This document shows, in pieces, positions 49,826 to 58,898 of a DNA stretch of 64,000 bases. Made by a program: the position numbers and the translations under genes. A model generated the notes under the pieces. The model did no database searches, was not told the origin of the DNA, and saw nothing but the letters and a program-made list of their open reading frames with translations. Numbering within the stretch: the first letter of the stretch is position 1; each line of letters opens with the position of its first letter. The stretch covers positions 1 through 64,000 of the forward strand of contig CAUJJW010000327.1 of the NCBI GenBank assembly GCA_963205105.1, in the 5' to 3' direction. The DNA comes from Verrucomicrobiota bacterium (GTDB lineage: Bacteria; Verrucomicrobiota; Verrucomicrobiia; Limisphaerales; CAIMTB01).

Positions 49826-50773
49826 ATGATCGCACCGTCGCCAACCTCCATTCTCGACCCCCAGGTCAACGGCTATGCCGGAGTCGATTTCCAGGCCGAC
49901 AATCTTTCCGCGGAACGCCTGCGCATCGCCACCCAGGGATGGCGCCGGGACGGCGGCGATCAGTTCCTGCTGACCCTGGTCACCGATCACTGGCCCGTCC
50001 TGCTCAACCGACTTCGCCAGCTGCGCAATGTCGTCGTGGGCCGCCCTGACCTGCGGGAGGTGATCCCCGGGTGGCACATCGAGGGCCCCTTCCTCTCCGA
50101 TCAACCCGGGTTCCATGGCGCACACGAACCGGCCCTGATGGTCGACCCCACGCGCGATCATCTCCAACAACTCCGCGATGCCGTGGGTTCGGACCCGATC
50201 CTCCTCACCCTGGCGCCCGAGCGACGCGGCGCCATCGAAGCGATTGCCGAAGCCCGGCGCCTGGGAATCACCGTCAGCCTCGGCCACACCAACGCCTCCG
50301 CCACCCAGATCCGCGAAGCCGTGTCCGCCGGCGCCACCGGCTTCACCCACCTCGGCAACGCCTGCCCCCAACAACTGGACCGCCATGACAACATCCTCTG
50401 GCGCGTCGCCGACGTTCCCGACCTCACCATCGGCCTCATCGCCGACGGTCTCCACGTCTCGCCCCTGCTCTTCCGCCTGTTGCACCGGGCGATTTCCCCG
50501 GACCGCATCTACTACACCACCGACGCCATGAGCGCCGCGGGTGCGCCCCCCGGCGATTACCCGCTCGGCCGACTCCGGCTTCACGTCGGTCCGGATCGGA
50601 TCGTGCGCCAACCGGGACGCTCGAATTTCGCAGGTTCCGCCTTGATGCCGAACGAACTGCTGCCCCGCGCCTCCGAGATGCTGGGAGTCCCGGCCGAGCA
50701 ACTGGCCGGAGCCGTTTCGGAAACACCCCGTCGCTGGCTGGGCCTCCCGCTCCCGGACCGTCAGGCACCTTGA
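49826..50773 (+). CDS. nagA: N-acetylglucosamine-6-phosphate deacetylase-like amidohydrolase
   Basis: The chosen ATG gives 315 residues starting IAPSPTSILDPQVNGYAGVD. NagA removes acetate from GlcNAc-6-phosphate in amino-sugar catabolism. The metal and substrate blocks are visible: DPQVNGYAG, the metal Glu in WHIEGPFLSDQ, SLGHTNASATQI (His), FTHLGNACPQ (His), GLIADGLHVSP and YTTDAMSAAG (catalytic Asp). The family is usually ~380 residues. The first ~50 residues of the small beta domain are missing at the N terminus, and the C-terminal half of that domain is short. It may be a compact NagA variant. It is 32 bp after phoD and probably cotranscribed. Confidence 0.82.
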   Translation: MIAPSPTSILDPQVNGYAGVDFQADNLSAERLRIATQGWRRDGGDQFLLTLVTDHWPVLLNRLRQLRNVVVGRPDLREVIPGWHIEGPFLSDQPGFHGAHEPALMVDPTRDHLQQLRDAVGSDPILLTLAPERRGAIEAIAEARRLGITVSLGHTNASATQIREAVSAGATGFTHLGNACPQQLDRHDNILWRVADVPDLTIGLIADGLHVSPLLFRLLHRAISPDRIYYTTDAMSAAGAPPGDYPLGRLRLHVGPDRIVRQPGRSNFAGSALMPNELLPRASEMLGVPAEQLAGAVSETPRRWLGLPLPDRQAP

Positions 50774-50838
50774 ATCGCGGGGAGTTCGTCGCGGCATCCG
50801 CCAGGCTCAACGCGGTTCTTTCCCATGAACCGTGCCCC

Positions 50839-50891
50839 GTGGCGGCGGGCGTCTCGCCTGCCGTAGAGGGGGGCGTCCCGCCCCCCGGAAT
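50839..50891 (+). repeat. GC-rich double-hairpin repeat, copy B
   Basis: This is the forward copy, with GTGGCGGCGGGCGTCTCGCC at the left and GTCCCGCCCCCCGGAAT at the right. It differs from copy C by a single base in the core (GTGG versus GTAG). Confidence 0.85.
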
Positions 50892-50954
50892 CCCCGGTTC
50901 CTGGCCCGTGAGCAGGTCATTCTTGAACAGGGGGCTTCCCATGAACCGTGCCCC

Positions 50955-51007
50955 GTAGCGGCGGGCGTCTCGCCTGCCGTAGAGGGGGGCGTCCCGCCCC
51001 CCGGAAT
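50955..51007 (+). repeat. GC-rich double-hairpin repeat, copy C
   Basis: This forward copy lies 116 bp from copy B, with the same flanking words (GAACCGTGCCCCGT on the left, GTGAGCAGGTC on the right), so B and C form a tandem pair of ~115-bp units. Confidence 0.85.
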
Positions 51008-51082
51008 CCCGGTTCATGGCCCGTGAGCAGGTCGGTTTCGAACGGGGGACTTTCAACCCGTCGTGGACCCGGGCCTCGACGT

Positions 51083-51910
51083 TCAGACCACCGCCCGTAA
51101 TCGCACCCGGCTTTCCGCCGCGCCCAGGATGATCCAGTTGTCGCCCCGACGCAGCGGAACCTTCATGCGCGAAGTGGCCTCGCCAATCACCATCCCGTTC
51201 ACAATCGTGCCGAGTTTACTGCCGCGATCTTCCACGAGGAATCCCCGTGCCGTCCGCTCGATCGCGCAGTGGTTCCTCGACACTTGATACGGCGGTTCGT
51301 CATCCACATGCAGGTCGTTGGCGGAAAACACGCTGGCCACAGCCGTTGGCGACCGTCGACCGATCCGGAACGGAAACGTGCTGATCCGCATTTCAAACGG
51401 ACCGCCCGGGTGTTGACCGTAGAGGCTGATGGTTGCGTTGGGGTCCACGACCACTCCGTCCACGCCATCCTTGTCCCCCTCGATCGACGGCCCGCGTTCC
51501 TCCGACAACACCACGTTGTTGCGCAATGCCTGCCGGAGCCGCACCCCCATGCCGCGCAAGCGTTCAAACATCGTTCCCAGGTACGCCTTCAACCGCTCCG
51601 GATCCTGCAGCACCGCATCCATGAAGTTCTCCTCCGTGATCACCTCGACCACCGTCGCCGTCGACGCCCGGGCCGTCGCCGCCCGCGGCTTATCATCGAT
51701 CATCGCCATCTCACCCAGGATCTCCCCCGGGTATAAGATCCCCAGATGGGTGGTCTTCCCGCCTTCCGTCAGGGTGATCTCCACGTGCCCGGAAACGATC
51801 CGGTAGGCTTCCCGGCCCGCTTCGCCCTCCCGAAAAAGAACTTCTCCGCGCTCGAAATGCTTGAGCTGCATGACGCGGAAGAACTTCCGGTCCCGGCCCC
51901 CGCTGGTCAA
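51083..51910 (-). CDS. Cyclic-nucleotide-binding domain plus FHA domain protein
   Basis: This 275-residue cytoplasmic protein has a CRP-like cNMP-binding domain at residues ~15-130 (KHFERGEVLFREGEAGREAY, YPGEILGEMAMIDDKPRAAT, the phosphate-binding cassette). After a linker, an FHA phosphothreonine-binding domain occupies ~170-270 (FPFRIGRRSP, YQVSRNHCAIERTARGFLVE, DRGSKLGTIVNG). There is no DNA-binding helix-turn-helix. It probably senses a nucleotide and docks to a phosphorylated partner of a Ser/Thr kinase system, neither of which is in the window. It stands alone between repeat clusters. Confidence 0.88.
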   Translation of the reverse strand: MTSGGRDRKFFRVMQLKHFERGEVLFREGEAGREAYRIVSGHVEITLTEGGKTTHLGILYPGEILGEMAMIDDKPRAATARASTATVVEVITEENFMDAVLQDPERLKAYLGTMFERLRGMGVRLRQALRNNVVLSEERGPSIEGDKDGVDGVVVDPNATISLYGQHPGGPFEMRISTFPFRIGRRSPTAVASVFSANDLHVDDEPPYQVSRNHCAIERTARGFLVEDRGSKLGTIVNGMVIGEATSRMKVPLRRGDNWIILGAAESRVRLRAVV

Positions 51911-51963
51911 GCCGGGCCCCGAGCGGATCGATACCGACCCCCTGAACCATCAACCCTGCCTCC

Positions 51964-52016
51964 GTAGCGGCGGGCGTCCCGCCTGCCGTAGAGGGGGGCG
52001 TCCCGCCCCCCAGAAT
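51964..52016 (+). repeat. GC-rich double-hairpin repeat, copy D
   Basis: This forward copy has two substitutions: GTCCCGCC instead of GTCTCGCC in the first arm and CAGAAT at the end. The first substitution improves the left hairpin. Confidence 0.85.
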
Positions 52017-52103
52017 CCCCGGTTCAAGGACCCTGAGCCGGTCGGTTTCAAACAGGGCACTACCCATGAACCGTGCTTGGTCCTCTCCATGAACCTCGCC
52101 TCC

Positions 52104-52156
52104 GTAGCGGCGGGCGTCTCGCCTGCCGTAGAGGGGGGCGTCCCGCCCCCCGGAGT
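52104..52156 (+). repeat. GC-rich double-hairpin repeat, copy E
   Basis: This forward copy ends CGGAGT instead of CGGAAT and is followed by CCTGGTTCATGG and CTGTGAGCATGG, degenerate versions of the flanks seen at copies B and C. Confidence 0.85.
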
Positions 52157-52328
52157 CCATCCTGGTTCATGGTCTGTGAGCATGGCGCCTGCGCCAACGC
52201 CGCTCTCCATGAACCTCCTCTCCTCATCGTCATCGTACTCCTAATCGTAATCCCCCCCTCCCCCGGTTCACATGGTCCCAATACGTTTCCAAATCCTGGC
52301 CCGCCGCCCCTTTCCCGCGCCTCAAAAC

Positions 52329-55220
52329 TCACTCGTTCCCCGTCTCTCGCACCCGATACCATCTCGGTCCCTGCCCCACCCGTCCCGGCTCCACGACCGT
52401 CGACTCACGGTTCCCGGTCGCCCGACGCGGGAATCCTGGCAACTGCGCCGACTCGAACCGCCCTGGCCAACCGGCAACCATTTCCACGTCATACAAACGC
52501 CCCGCCACCGTGCGCCATTCCAACCGTAGCCGCCCCCCTTCCCGCTGATAGTCCAACCGAAAGGGCCCTGACTCCCTCGGCGAGGTTCCCAACCGGAATT
52601 CCTCGGCATTCCCAGAGCCGTCCTGGTCCGGGTCCCCGTCGGCGCCATCCTCGCCAGCACCCGACTTCGGATTGAGCCGGTGCTCCACTTCCCATCCATC
52701 CGGCAAACCGTCCCGGTCCGTATCGGGATGGTCCGGATCCGTTTCCAGTTCAGCCTCCCGCGCCTCATCCAAGCCATCCCCATCCCGATCCAACGCCGGC
52801 GCCGCCGCCAGCGATACCTCCAGCGGCTCCAGCTGCCAGCCATCCTCTTCCAGCCGGCGAAGCCCATCTCCCAGAAACGCCGTGTCGAGCTCCAGCCGGA
52901 TCGTGTTGCCAGTCACTACGGGAGTGACCACCACCGCCCCCACCGAAAACGACGATCCCACCCGCTCCAAACCCAGCATCGATCGCCTGAAATCGATCAC
53001 CATGAAGTCCGCGTTCTCCTCCCCCGGTACGGGGGCCACCTCCGGAGATCGGTTGAATTGCCGTAACCGGATGCCATCGACCGATTCCATGGCAGAGGTC
53101 ATGGAAAACACCCCCAGCCCCAGCGCCACCGGATTTCCCAGCCGCCGGAACTCCGGCAGGTTCCCGTCCGCCCATTCGTCTCCCAGCAACCCCACCCATT
53201 GCGGGCGAAATCCTTCAAAACCCAGATTCAACCCCGCCAACGGATGGCCGCGACGGGAACCCACCCCCAGGCAGTTCGTCAAACCTCCACCTTCCGCCAC
53301 TCCCAGGAACAGCAGCAGCGTCTGGCCCGGCCACAGCATCGCGTCGCGCAACCCCACCCGCACCCGTTGCGTGTCGTGATTCACCACCAACCGACCCGGA
53401 CTCGAGGCGTCCCCGGGCATGCTGACGACACCTTCCCCGGTCAGGTCAAAGGTCTCCCCAGGCCGATTGCCGTCCTCATTCCGGTCAACACTCGGTCCCT
53501 CCAACAGTAGCCCCCATTCCGATCGGAGCGTCCTGACTTCCCCTGCCGATCCGGTCCGCCGCACCGCGAACTGATCGAGGATTCTCCCCTCCGGACTCAC
53601 CGCTTCCAAATGCATGACCTCCCCCCGCAGCCGTGCGCGAACGAAGTGATGCGCGTACACGAATTGTGCGCTGCCGCCGTCCCGGCGGTACTTCGGATAC
53701 AGCACCGCCCCACCACCCCCCGTCACCACCGCGTGCACACCGTTGGTCGGCGCAAATCGCTCCCAGGCGTGGTCGTGCCCCATGAACACCAGCTGAACAC
53801 CAGCCGTTGCCAACGCCGGCAACAGCGCCTCGCGCAATTCCTCAATATCCGGACGCCCACTCACATCGTAGTCGTCCAGAATGTGCGGACCCGAGGTTCG
53901 AATGGGCTGATGAAAAAACACCACCTTCCACGGCTGGCGGGTGCCGGCCAGATCGTTGGTCAGCCATCGGTAGGGCGCGCTTCGACTCCCGTCCGGCAAC
54001 ACCGTTCCGAACTGCGACACCCCATGCCACGGCACGAACAGCGACACGAAATGCGCATCCCCCTGATCGAACGAATAGTAGTGCTCCGTCCCCGTCACCG
54101 AGTTCGTCGGCAACCAAAACGCCTCCAGGTACGCCTGATCGCCGTTGTAGAAATCATGGTTCCCCACCGTGAAGAAGTAGGGCACCCCGCGCATGTGGGG
54201 CTCATACGGACCGAAGCAACGCAGGTCGATCTGCCCATCCTCAAACACCGGGTACGAGATGTCCCCGGTGTGCAACACCAGGTCCACCCGCTCCCGCGCC
54301 ATCGCCGCACTCACCGCATGCTGCGCCAACGAACCACTGCCCGAGTCCCCGATCACCAGGAAGTCCACATCTCCCGATTCACGGAACGTGGTGAACCGCG
54401 CCGGCTCCGACTTCACCCGCCCCGTCGTCCCATCCCATTCCACCCAGTAGTCATACTCCGTCCCCGACCTGAGATCGCTCAACACCACCACCCCGTTCGT
54501 CCCCCATCCCACCCGCACTTCCATCGGCGGTTCCTCGGCGCCAACGACCCCATACCGCAGCCGCGGTTCCACCGGAAACGCGGTCTTCCAAAACACCGTC
54601 GCCGAATGGGTCGACACATTCTGAACCAACGGACCCCGCTGGAAGTTCGCCCGCAGTTCGGGCCAGGCGAGCAGCGACCCGCCAAACGAGGTCGCATCCA
54701 GCACCATCAACGCGAACACGTTGGTGCCCGTCATCAACCGGCTACGGAACGGTGTCAGATCGATCCATTCCACCGTTCCGGCAAAGCGGGTCGATGGCAC
54801 TTCCAACCCGGTCACCACGCCCCCCGGTGGGAACCCCCTTCGAAACACTTCCTCTCCGTTCAGCCACCCCACCAAGCCGTCCTCGTAGTCCACTCGAAGC
54901 CCCAGCGTCTCCACCGTCGCAGCATCCCGGACCACGAAGGCATGCCGTAACAGCACGCCCCGGACCATGTTCCCCAAGACATGCGAAGGAAGGGCGGTCG
55001 CCGCCTGATCATACCCATACAATCCCGCACTGAACCCGGCCTTCCCCACCGACCACCCCGCGTCCTCGAAGCCGGCGCCTTCCCAGCCCGCCGGAGCCGC
55101 CCCCACCGTCAGAGGGTGATACCGCCAGGTCGCCCCTACCGGAATCAGGGCGCCCGACTCCGCCCAGGCCCGGGACAGGAACAGCCCCAGGGCCAACGCG
55201 AGCAAGACAGGGCGGATCAC
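52329..55220 (-). CDS. Exported purple-acid-phosphatase-like metallophosphoesterase with thrombospondin-type calcium repeats
   Basis: This is a 963-residue protein with a signal peptide (MIRPVLLALALGLFLSRAWA). An N-terminal galactose-binding-like domain (WRYHPLTVGAAPAGWEGAGF) is followed by a fibronectin-like PAP N-domain (LVQNVSTHSATVFWKTAFPV). The metallophosphoesterase core starts near residue 290: FLVIGDSGSGS, VLHTGDISYPV, FFTVGNHDFYNG, VVFFHQPIRTSG and VFMGHDHAWERFAP, so all ligands are present. A beta-rich region follows, then DRDGDGLDEAREAELETDPD and DTDRDGLPDGWEVEHRLNPK calcium-binding repeats and a short C-terminal beta domain. The calcium repeats and secretion suggest a cell-surface or released phosphatase. 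It is monocistronic. Confidence 0.88.
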   Translation of the reverse strand: MIRPVLLALALGLFLSRAWAESGALIPVGATWRYHPLTVGAAPAGWEGAGFEDAGWSVGKAGFSAGLYGYDQAATALPSHVLGNMVRGVLLRHAFVVRDAATVETLGLRVDYEDGLVGWLNGEEVFRRGFPPGGVVTGLEVPSTRFAGTVEWIDLTPFRSRLMTGTNVFALMVLDATSFGGSLLAWPELRANFQRGPLVQNVSTHSATVFWKTAFPVEPRLRYGVVGAEEPPMEVRVGWGTNGVVVLSDLRSGTEYDYWVEWDGTTGRVKSEPARFTTFRESGDVDFLVIGDSGSGSLAQHAVSAAMARERVDLVLHTGDISYPVFEDGQIDLRCFGPYEPHMRGVPYFFTVGNHDFYNGDQAYLEAFWLPTNSVTGTEHYYSFDQGDAHFVSLFVPWHGVSQFGTVLPDGSRSAPYRWLTNDLAGTRQPWKVVFFHQPIRTSGPHILDDYDVSGRPDIEELREALLPALATAGVQLVFMGHDHAWERFAPTNGVHAVVTGGGGAVLYPKYRRDGGSAQFVYAHHFVRARLRGEVMHLEAVSPEGRILDQFAVRRTGSAGEVRTLRSEWGLLLEGPSVDRNEDGNRPGETFDLTGEGVVSMPGDASSPGRLVVNHDTQRVRVGLRDAMLWPGQTLLLFLGVAEGGGLTNCLGVGSRRGHPLAGLNLGFEGFRPQWVGLLGDEWADGNLPEFRRLGNPVALGLGVFSMTSAMESVDGIRLRQFNRSPEVAPVPGEENADFMVIDFRRSMLGLERVGSSFSVGAVVVTPVVTGNTIRLELDTAFLGDGLRRLEEDGWQLEPLEVSLAAAPALDRDGDGLDEAREAELETDPDHPDTDRDGLPDGWEVEHRLNPKSGAGEDGADGDPDQDGSGNAEEFRLGTSPRESGPFRLDYQREGGRLRLEWRTVAGRLYDVEMVAGWPGRFESAQLPGFPRRATGNRESTVVEPGRVGQGPRWYRVRETGNE

Positions 55221-55869
55221 GCGTCGACCGTAACCGGGTCGTCACCGACGTCAATCCGACCGTCCGCAAACGCAGCATCGTGTGCCCCCGAGTTACCAGG
55301 GTGACAGCCGTCCACAGGGCGCCTTTCGAAGCGCCAACGGCGCGGCGCCATTCCAGCCTGGGGCAACCGCCCCAGGTCCACGGTTCAACACCACATGCGG
55401 GCTGAAGGCCCGCCCCATCGCCACGCCGGAATCCACGCCGGTTGAGCGGTGTCGGCGCCAAATTCGCTTCGCTGCTTTGGCTTACCACTCTCCAGGACGC
55501 CGCCGCTTTCGACTACCGGTTGCGATGGAACGGGCCGTTGGCCCTGTTGATCGCGTTGGGGCGATGACCTTGGGCGGTGCCCAAGGCTGGGATGGATTCG
55601 GGCCTTTGGCCCTCGGCTGAGCTGAACCGATTCAGATGGATCTCACGCCAAGACGCGACGCCAAGAAGGACCGGCCGAGAAAGAGGACTGCACCTAGGCG
55701 AGTTCGCGAACCAAAAGGCGTGGATGATTGCCAGGTTCCCCATCTCTCGATTTCATGGCTTTCCTTGGCGTTTTGCGGCTTGGCGTAAACTCAGTCGATT
55801 TCAACTGCATCGTTGACTTAGCCCCAACTTGCCCCAGGCCCCCAGCAGGCCTAGGCTTCGGCCAGAGCC
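55221..55869. other. Intergenic, degenerate sequence without a recognised gene
   Basis: This 650-bp interval lies between divergently transcribed genes. A 112-codon open frame (55282-55620) ends in GAQGWDGFGPLALG, but its composition and repetitive low-complexity words (GCGCGGCGCC, GGGGCAACCGCCCCAGG, GCCTTTGGCCCTCGG) look like an intergenic repeat rather than a gene. The sequence GGGGCAAC-CGCCCC forms a small hairpin near 55362. No further feature was identified. Confidence 0.45.
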
Positions 55870-56568
55870 ATGCAAAAGCCGCGCATTCTCATCATCGAGG
55901 ACGACGAAATGCAGGCCGAGATCTACGAGGATGCCCTCGCCGATTTCGAAGTGTTCCGCGCCCGAACCGGGCGTGAGGCGCTCGCGATGCTTCCCCGGGC
56001 CGCCCCCCACGTCATCATCCTCGACCACATCCTCGACGACGGCGACCTCGGCCTCGATTACCTGCCCGAACTGAAGGAAGCCCTTCCCCACGTTCCCGTG
56101 GTGGTCATCAGCGGCGCCATGGACGTCCACGACCAGATGGAAGCGCTTCAAGGACCGCGCCGCGCACACTATTGCCTGACCAAACCCGTCGACATCGAAG
56201 ACCTGCGCAAAACCATCGCCACCGCCCTTCATGAATGCGGTGAGGCGGAAATCGTGCGCTCGTTCGAATCGCTGGAACGTTCCCGCCGCGCCGATATCCA
56301 CGACCTCCTGAGCCGTTCCACCGACCGCCTGAGCCGGCAGAACGAGATCCTGCGGCTGGTCAAAGACGCCAGTGGTCGCCCGAACATCTCGGCGCTGGCC
56401 CGGCGGTTCAACGTGGCCCGCCGCACCATCATCCGCGATCTGCACGAACTGATCCGCCGCGGTCAACTGCCGTCGTCGGTGTACCCGCCCTGGGAAGGTG
56501 AAGGAGACATGGACCCTGAAGAAACCCCGCGCGGTCCTGTGGAGCGGCCCTCCCCCTCCGCGTCCTGA
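55870..56568 (+). CDS. Response regulator with C-terminal helix-turn-helix
   Basis: The 232-residue protein has a receiver domain at residues 1-120: acidic pair ILIIEDDEMQ (D11, D12), phosphoacceptor D52 in HVIILDHILDDGD, VVVISGAMD and the lysine in YCLTKPVD. After a helical linker a small HTH (RPNISALARRFNVARRTIIR, then LHELIRRGQLP) follows, and an acidic/proline tail. It is thus a DNA-binding two-component regulator of unusual type. No histidine kinase is adjacent, so its partner is unknown. tRNA-Ser lies 125 bp downstream. Confidence 0.87.
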   Translation: MQKPRILIIEDDEMQAEIYEDALADFEVFRARTGREALAMLPRAAPHVIILDHILDDGDLGLDYLPELKEALPHVPVVVISGAMDVHDQMEALQGPRRAHYCLTKPVDIEDLRKTIATALHECGEAEIVRSFESLERSRRADIHDLLSRSTDRLSRQNEILRLVKDASGRPNISALARRFNVARRTIIRDLHELIRRGQLPSSVYPPWEGEGDMDPEETPRGPVERPSPSAS

Positions 56569-56692
56569 ATCCGGACCCGCGGAGTGGGTGGGGCAGCCGT
56601 CGTGGATAAAAACCGCGGACGGCGATGGACTGAGAACCAAGCCTTGACCCGAGGGGGTCGGGTGGGGTGAGATTTCGTTTCGCTTCTGCCGC

Positions 56693-56785
56693 GGAGAGGT
56701 GGCCGAGTGGCTGAAGGCGGCGGTTTGCTAAACCGCTATACGGTCTAAAGCCGTATCGGGGGTTCGAATCCCCCCCTCTCCGCCA
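56693..56785 (+). tRNA. tRNA-Ser (GCT anticodon)
   Basis: The acceptor stem GGAGAGG (56693-56699) pairs with CCTCTCC (56775-56781), followed by G and an encoded CCA. The anticodon stem GCGGT/ACCGC encloses the loop TTGCTAA with anticodon GCT (56727-56729). A long variable arm (TATACGG...CCGTATC) identifies a class II serine tRNA. GGTTCGAATC forms the T loop. The gene is complete and reads AGC/AGT codons. Confidence 0.97.
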
Positions 56786-57257
56786 ATTCCTTCCAGGAAT
56801 TGGGTTTACCCAAAGCTTCCAAGGGTCTTCAGCCTTTCCCTGCCCCCAGCCGGTCTGCGGACGAAGGATCATCCGTGTAAGGCCATGCAAGGGAATGGCC
56901 CACCGCACGACACACAGGTTGTCTGCAACGGGGTCGAGAACAGCCAGCTTCCGCCTTCCGCAACACGGTTCCGACCCGACCGTCCAATTCAAACCGGAAG
57001 GAAAGCATCGTCTGCTTGTCACCCGCCCCCTGCCCATTCCGGCGCGATCGGCCCCACTTTGACCGACCGATCGGAAACCAGACGGAGGCCTCGCCAATCC
57101 TCTTGGCGAACGACTCGGAGCACGTTGGCGGGGAGAGCCCCGTCTGCACCCCGTCGAATCATCCCACCCATTTGGCATCGCGCGAATCCTCCTGAGGCCT
57201 AGTCTTACCGAACCGCGAGAAACTCTCCTCCCACAGGAGGCATTCACGAACGAACCC
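56786..57257. other. Intergenic between tRNA-Ser and the sulfatase gene
   Basis: The 470 bp contain no supported gene. An AGGAGG (CACAGGAGGC, near 57232) precedes the sulfatase start by about 20 bp. Tails of integrases or a direct repeat of the tRNA 3' end, which would suggest an island attachment site, were not seen. Confidence 0.5.
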
Positions 57258-58820
<1,563 letters not shown>

Positions 58821-58843
58821 GGCTCAATTGGCTCCGGCCGCCG

Positions 58844-58878
58844 TGCCGCACCTGGTCGATCTGGGTGCGGCATTTTTT
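58844..58878 (+). terminator. Rho-independent terminator after the sulfatase gene
   Basis: TGCCGCACC (58844-58852) pairs with GGTGCGGCA (58864-58872), with further pairing in the loop, and a run of six T (58873-58878) follows immediately. It lies 24 bp after the stop and 20 bp before the next start, so the downstream 5'-nucleotidase gene probably has its own promoter or depends on read-through. Confidence 0.9.
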
Positions 58879-58898
58879 AATCTCCCTCAACTATACCC

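Larger units (their letters stand above)
50774..51082. other. Intergenic with two tandem repeat units
   Basis: Between nagA and the cNMP-FHA gene two units occur head to tail. Each has GAACCGTGCCCCGT, the double-hairpin core (50839-50891 and 50955-51007), CCCCGGTTC/GGTTCATGG and CCCGTGAGCAGGTC. No gene is seen. Both flanking genes end here, so the interval is a convergent-gene repeat site. Confidence 0.7.
51911..52328. other. Intergenic with two repeat units
   Basis: The interval upstream of the cNMP-FHA gene contains repeat copies D and E with their flanking words (GGTTCAAGGACC, GAGCCGGTCGGTTTC, ATGAACC), then a C-rich tract before the end of the phosphatase gene. A promoter for the cNMP-FHA gene should lie at its right edge; none was assigned. 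Confidence 0.6.

Noticed and set aside
50770-51026. Small open frames inside the repeat units (for example PVAAGVSPAVEGGVPPPGIP)
   Set aside because: They are translations of the GC-rich repeat, identical between copies, with no gene context.
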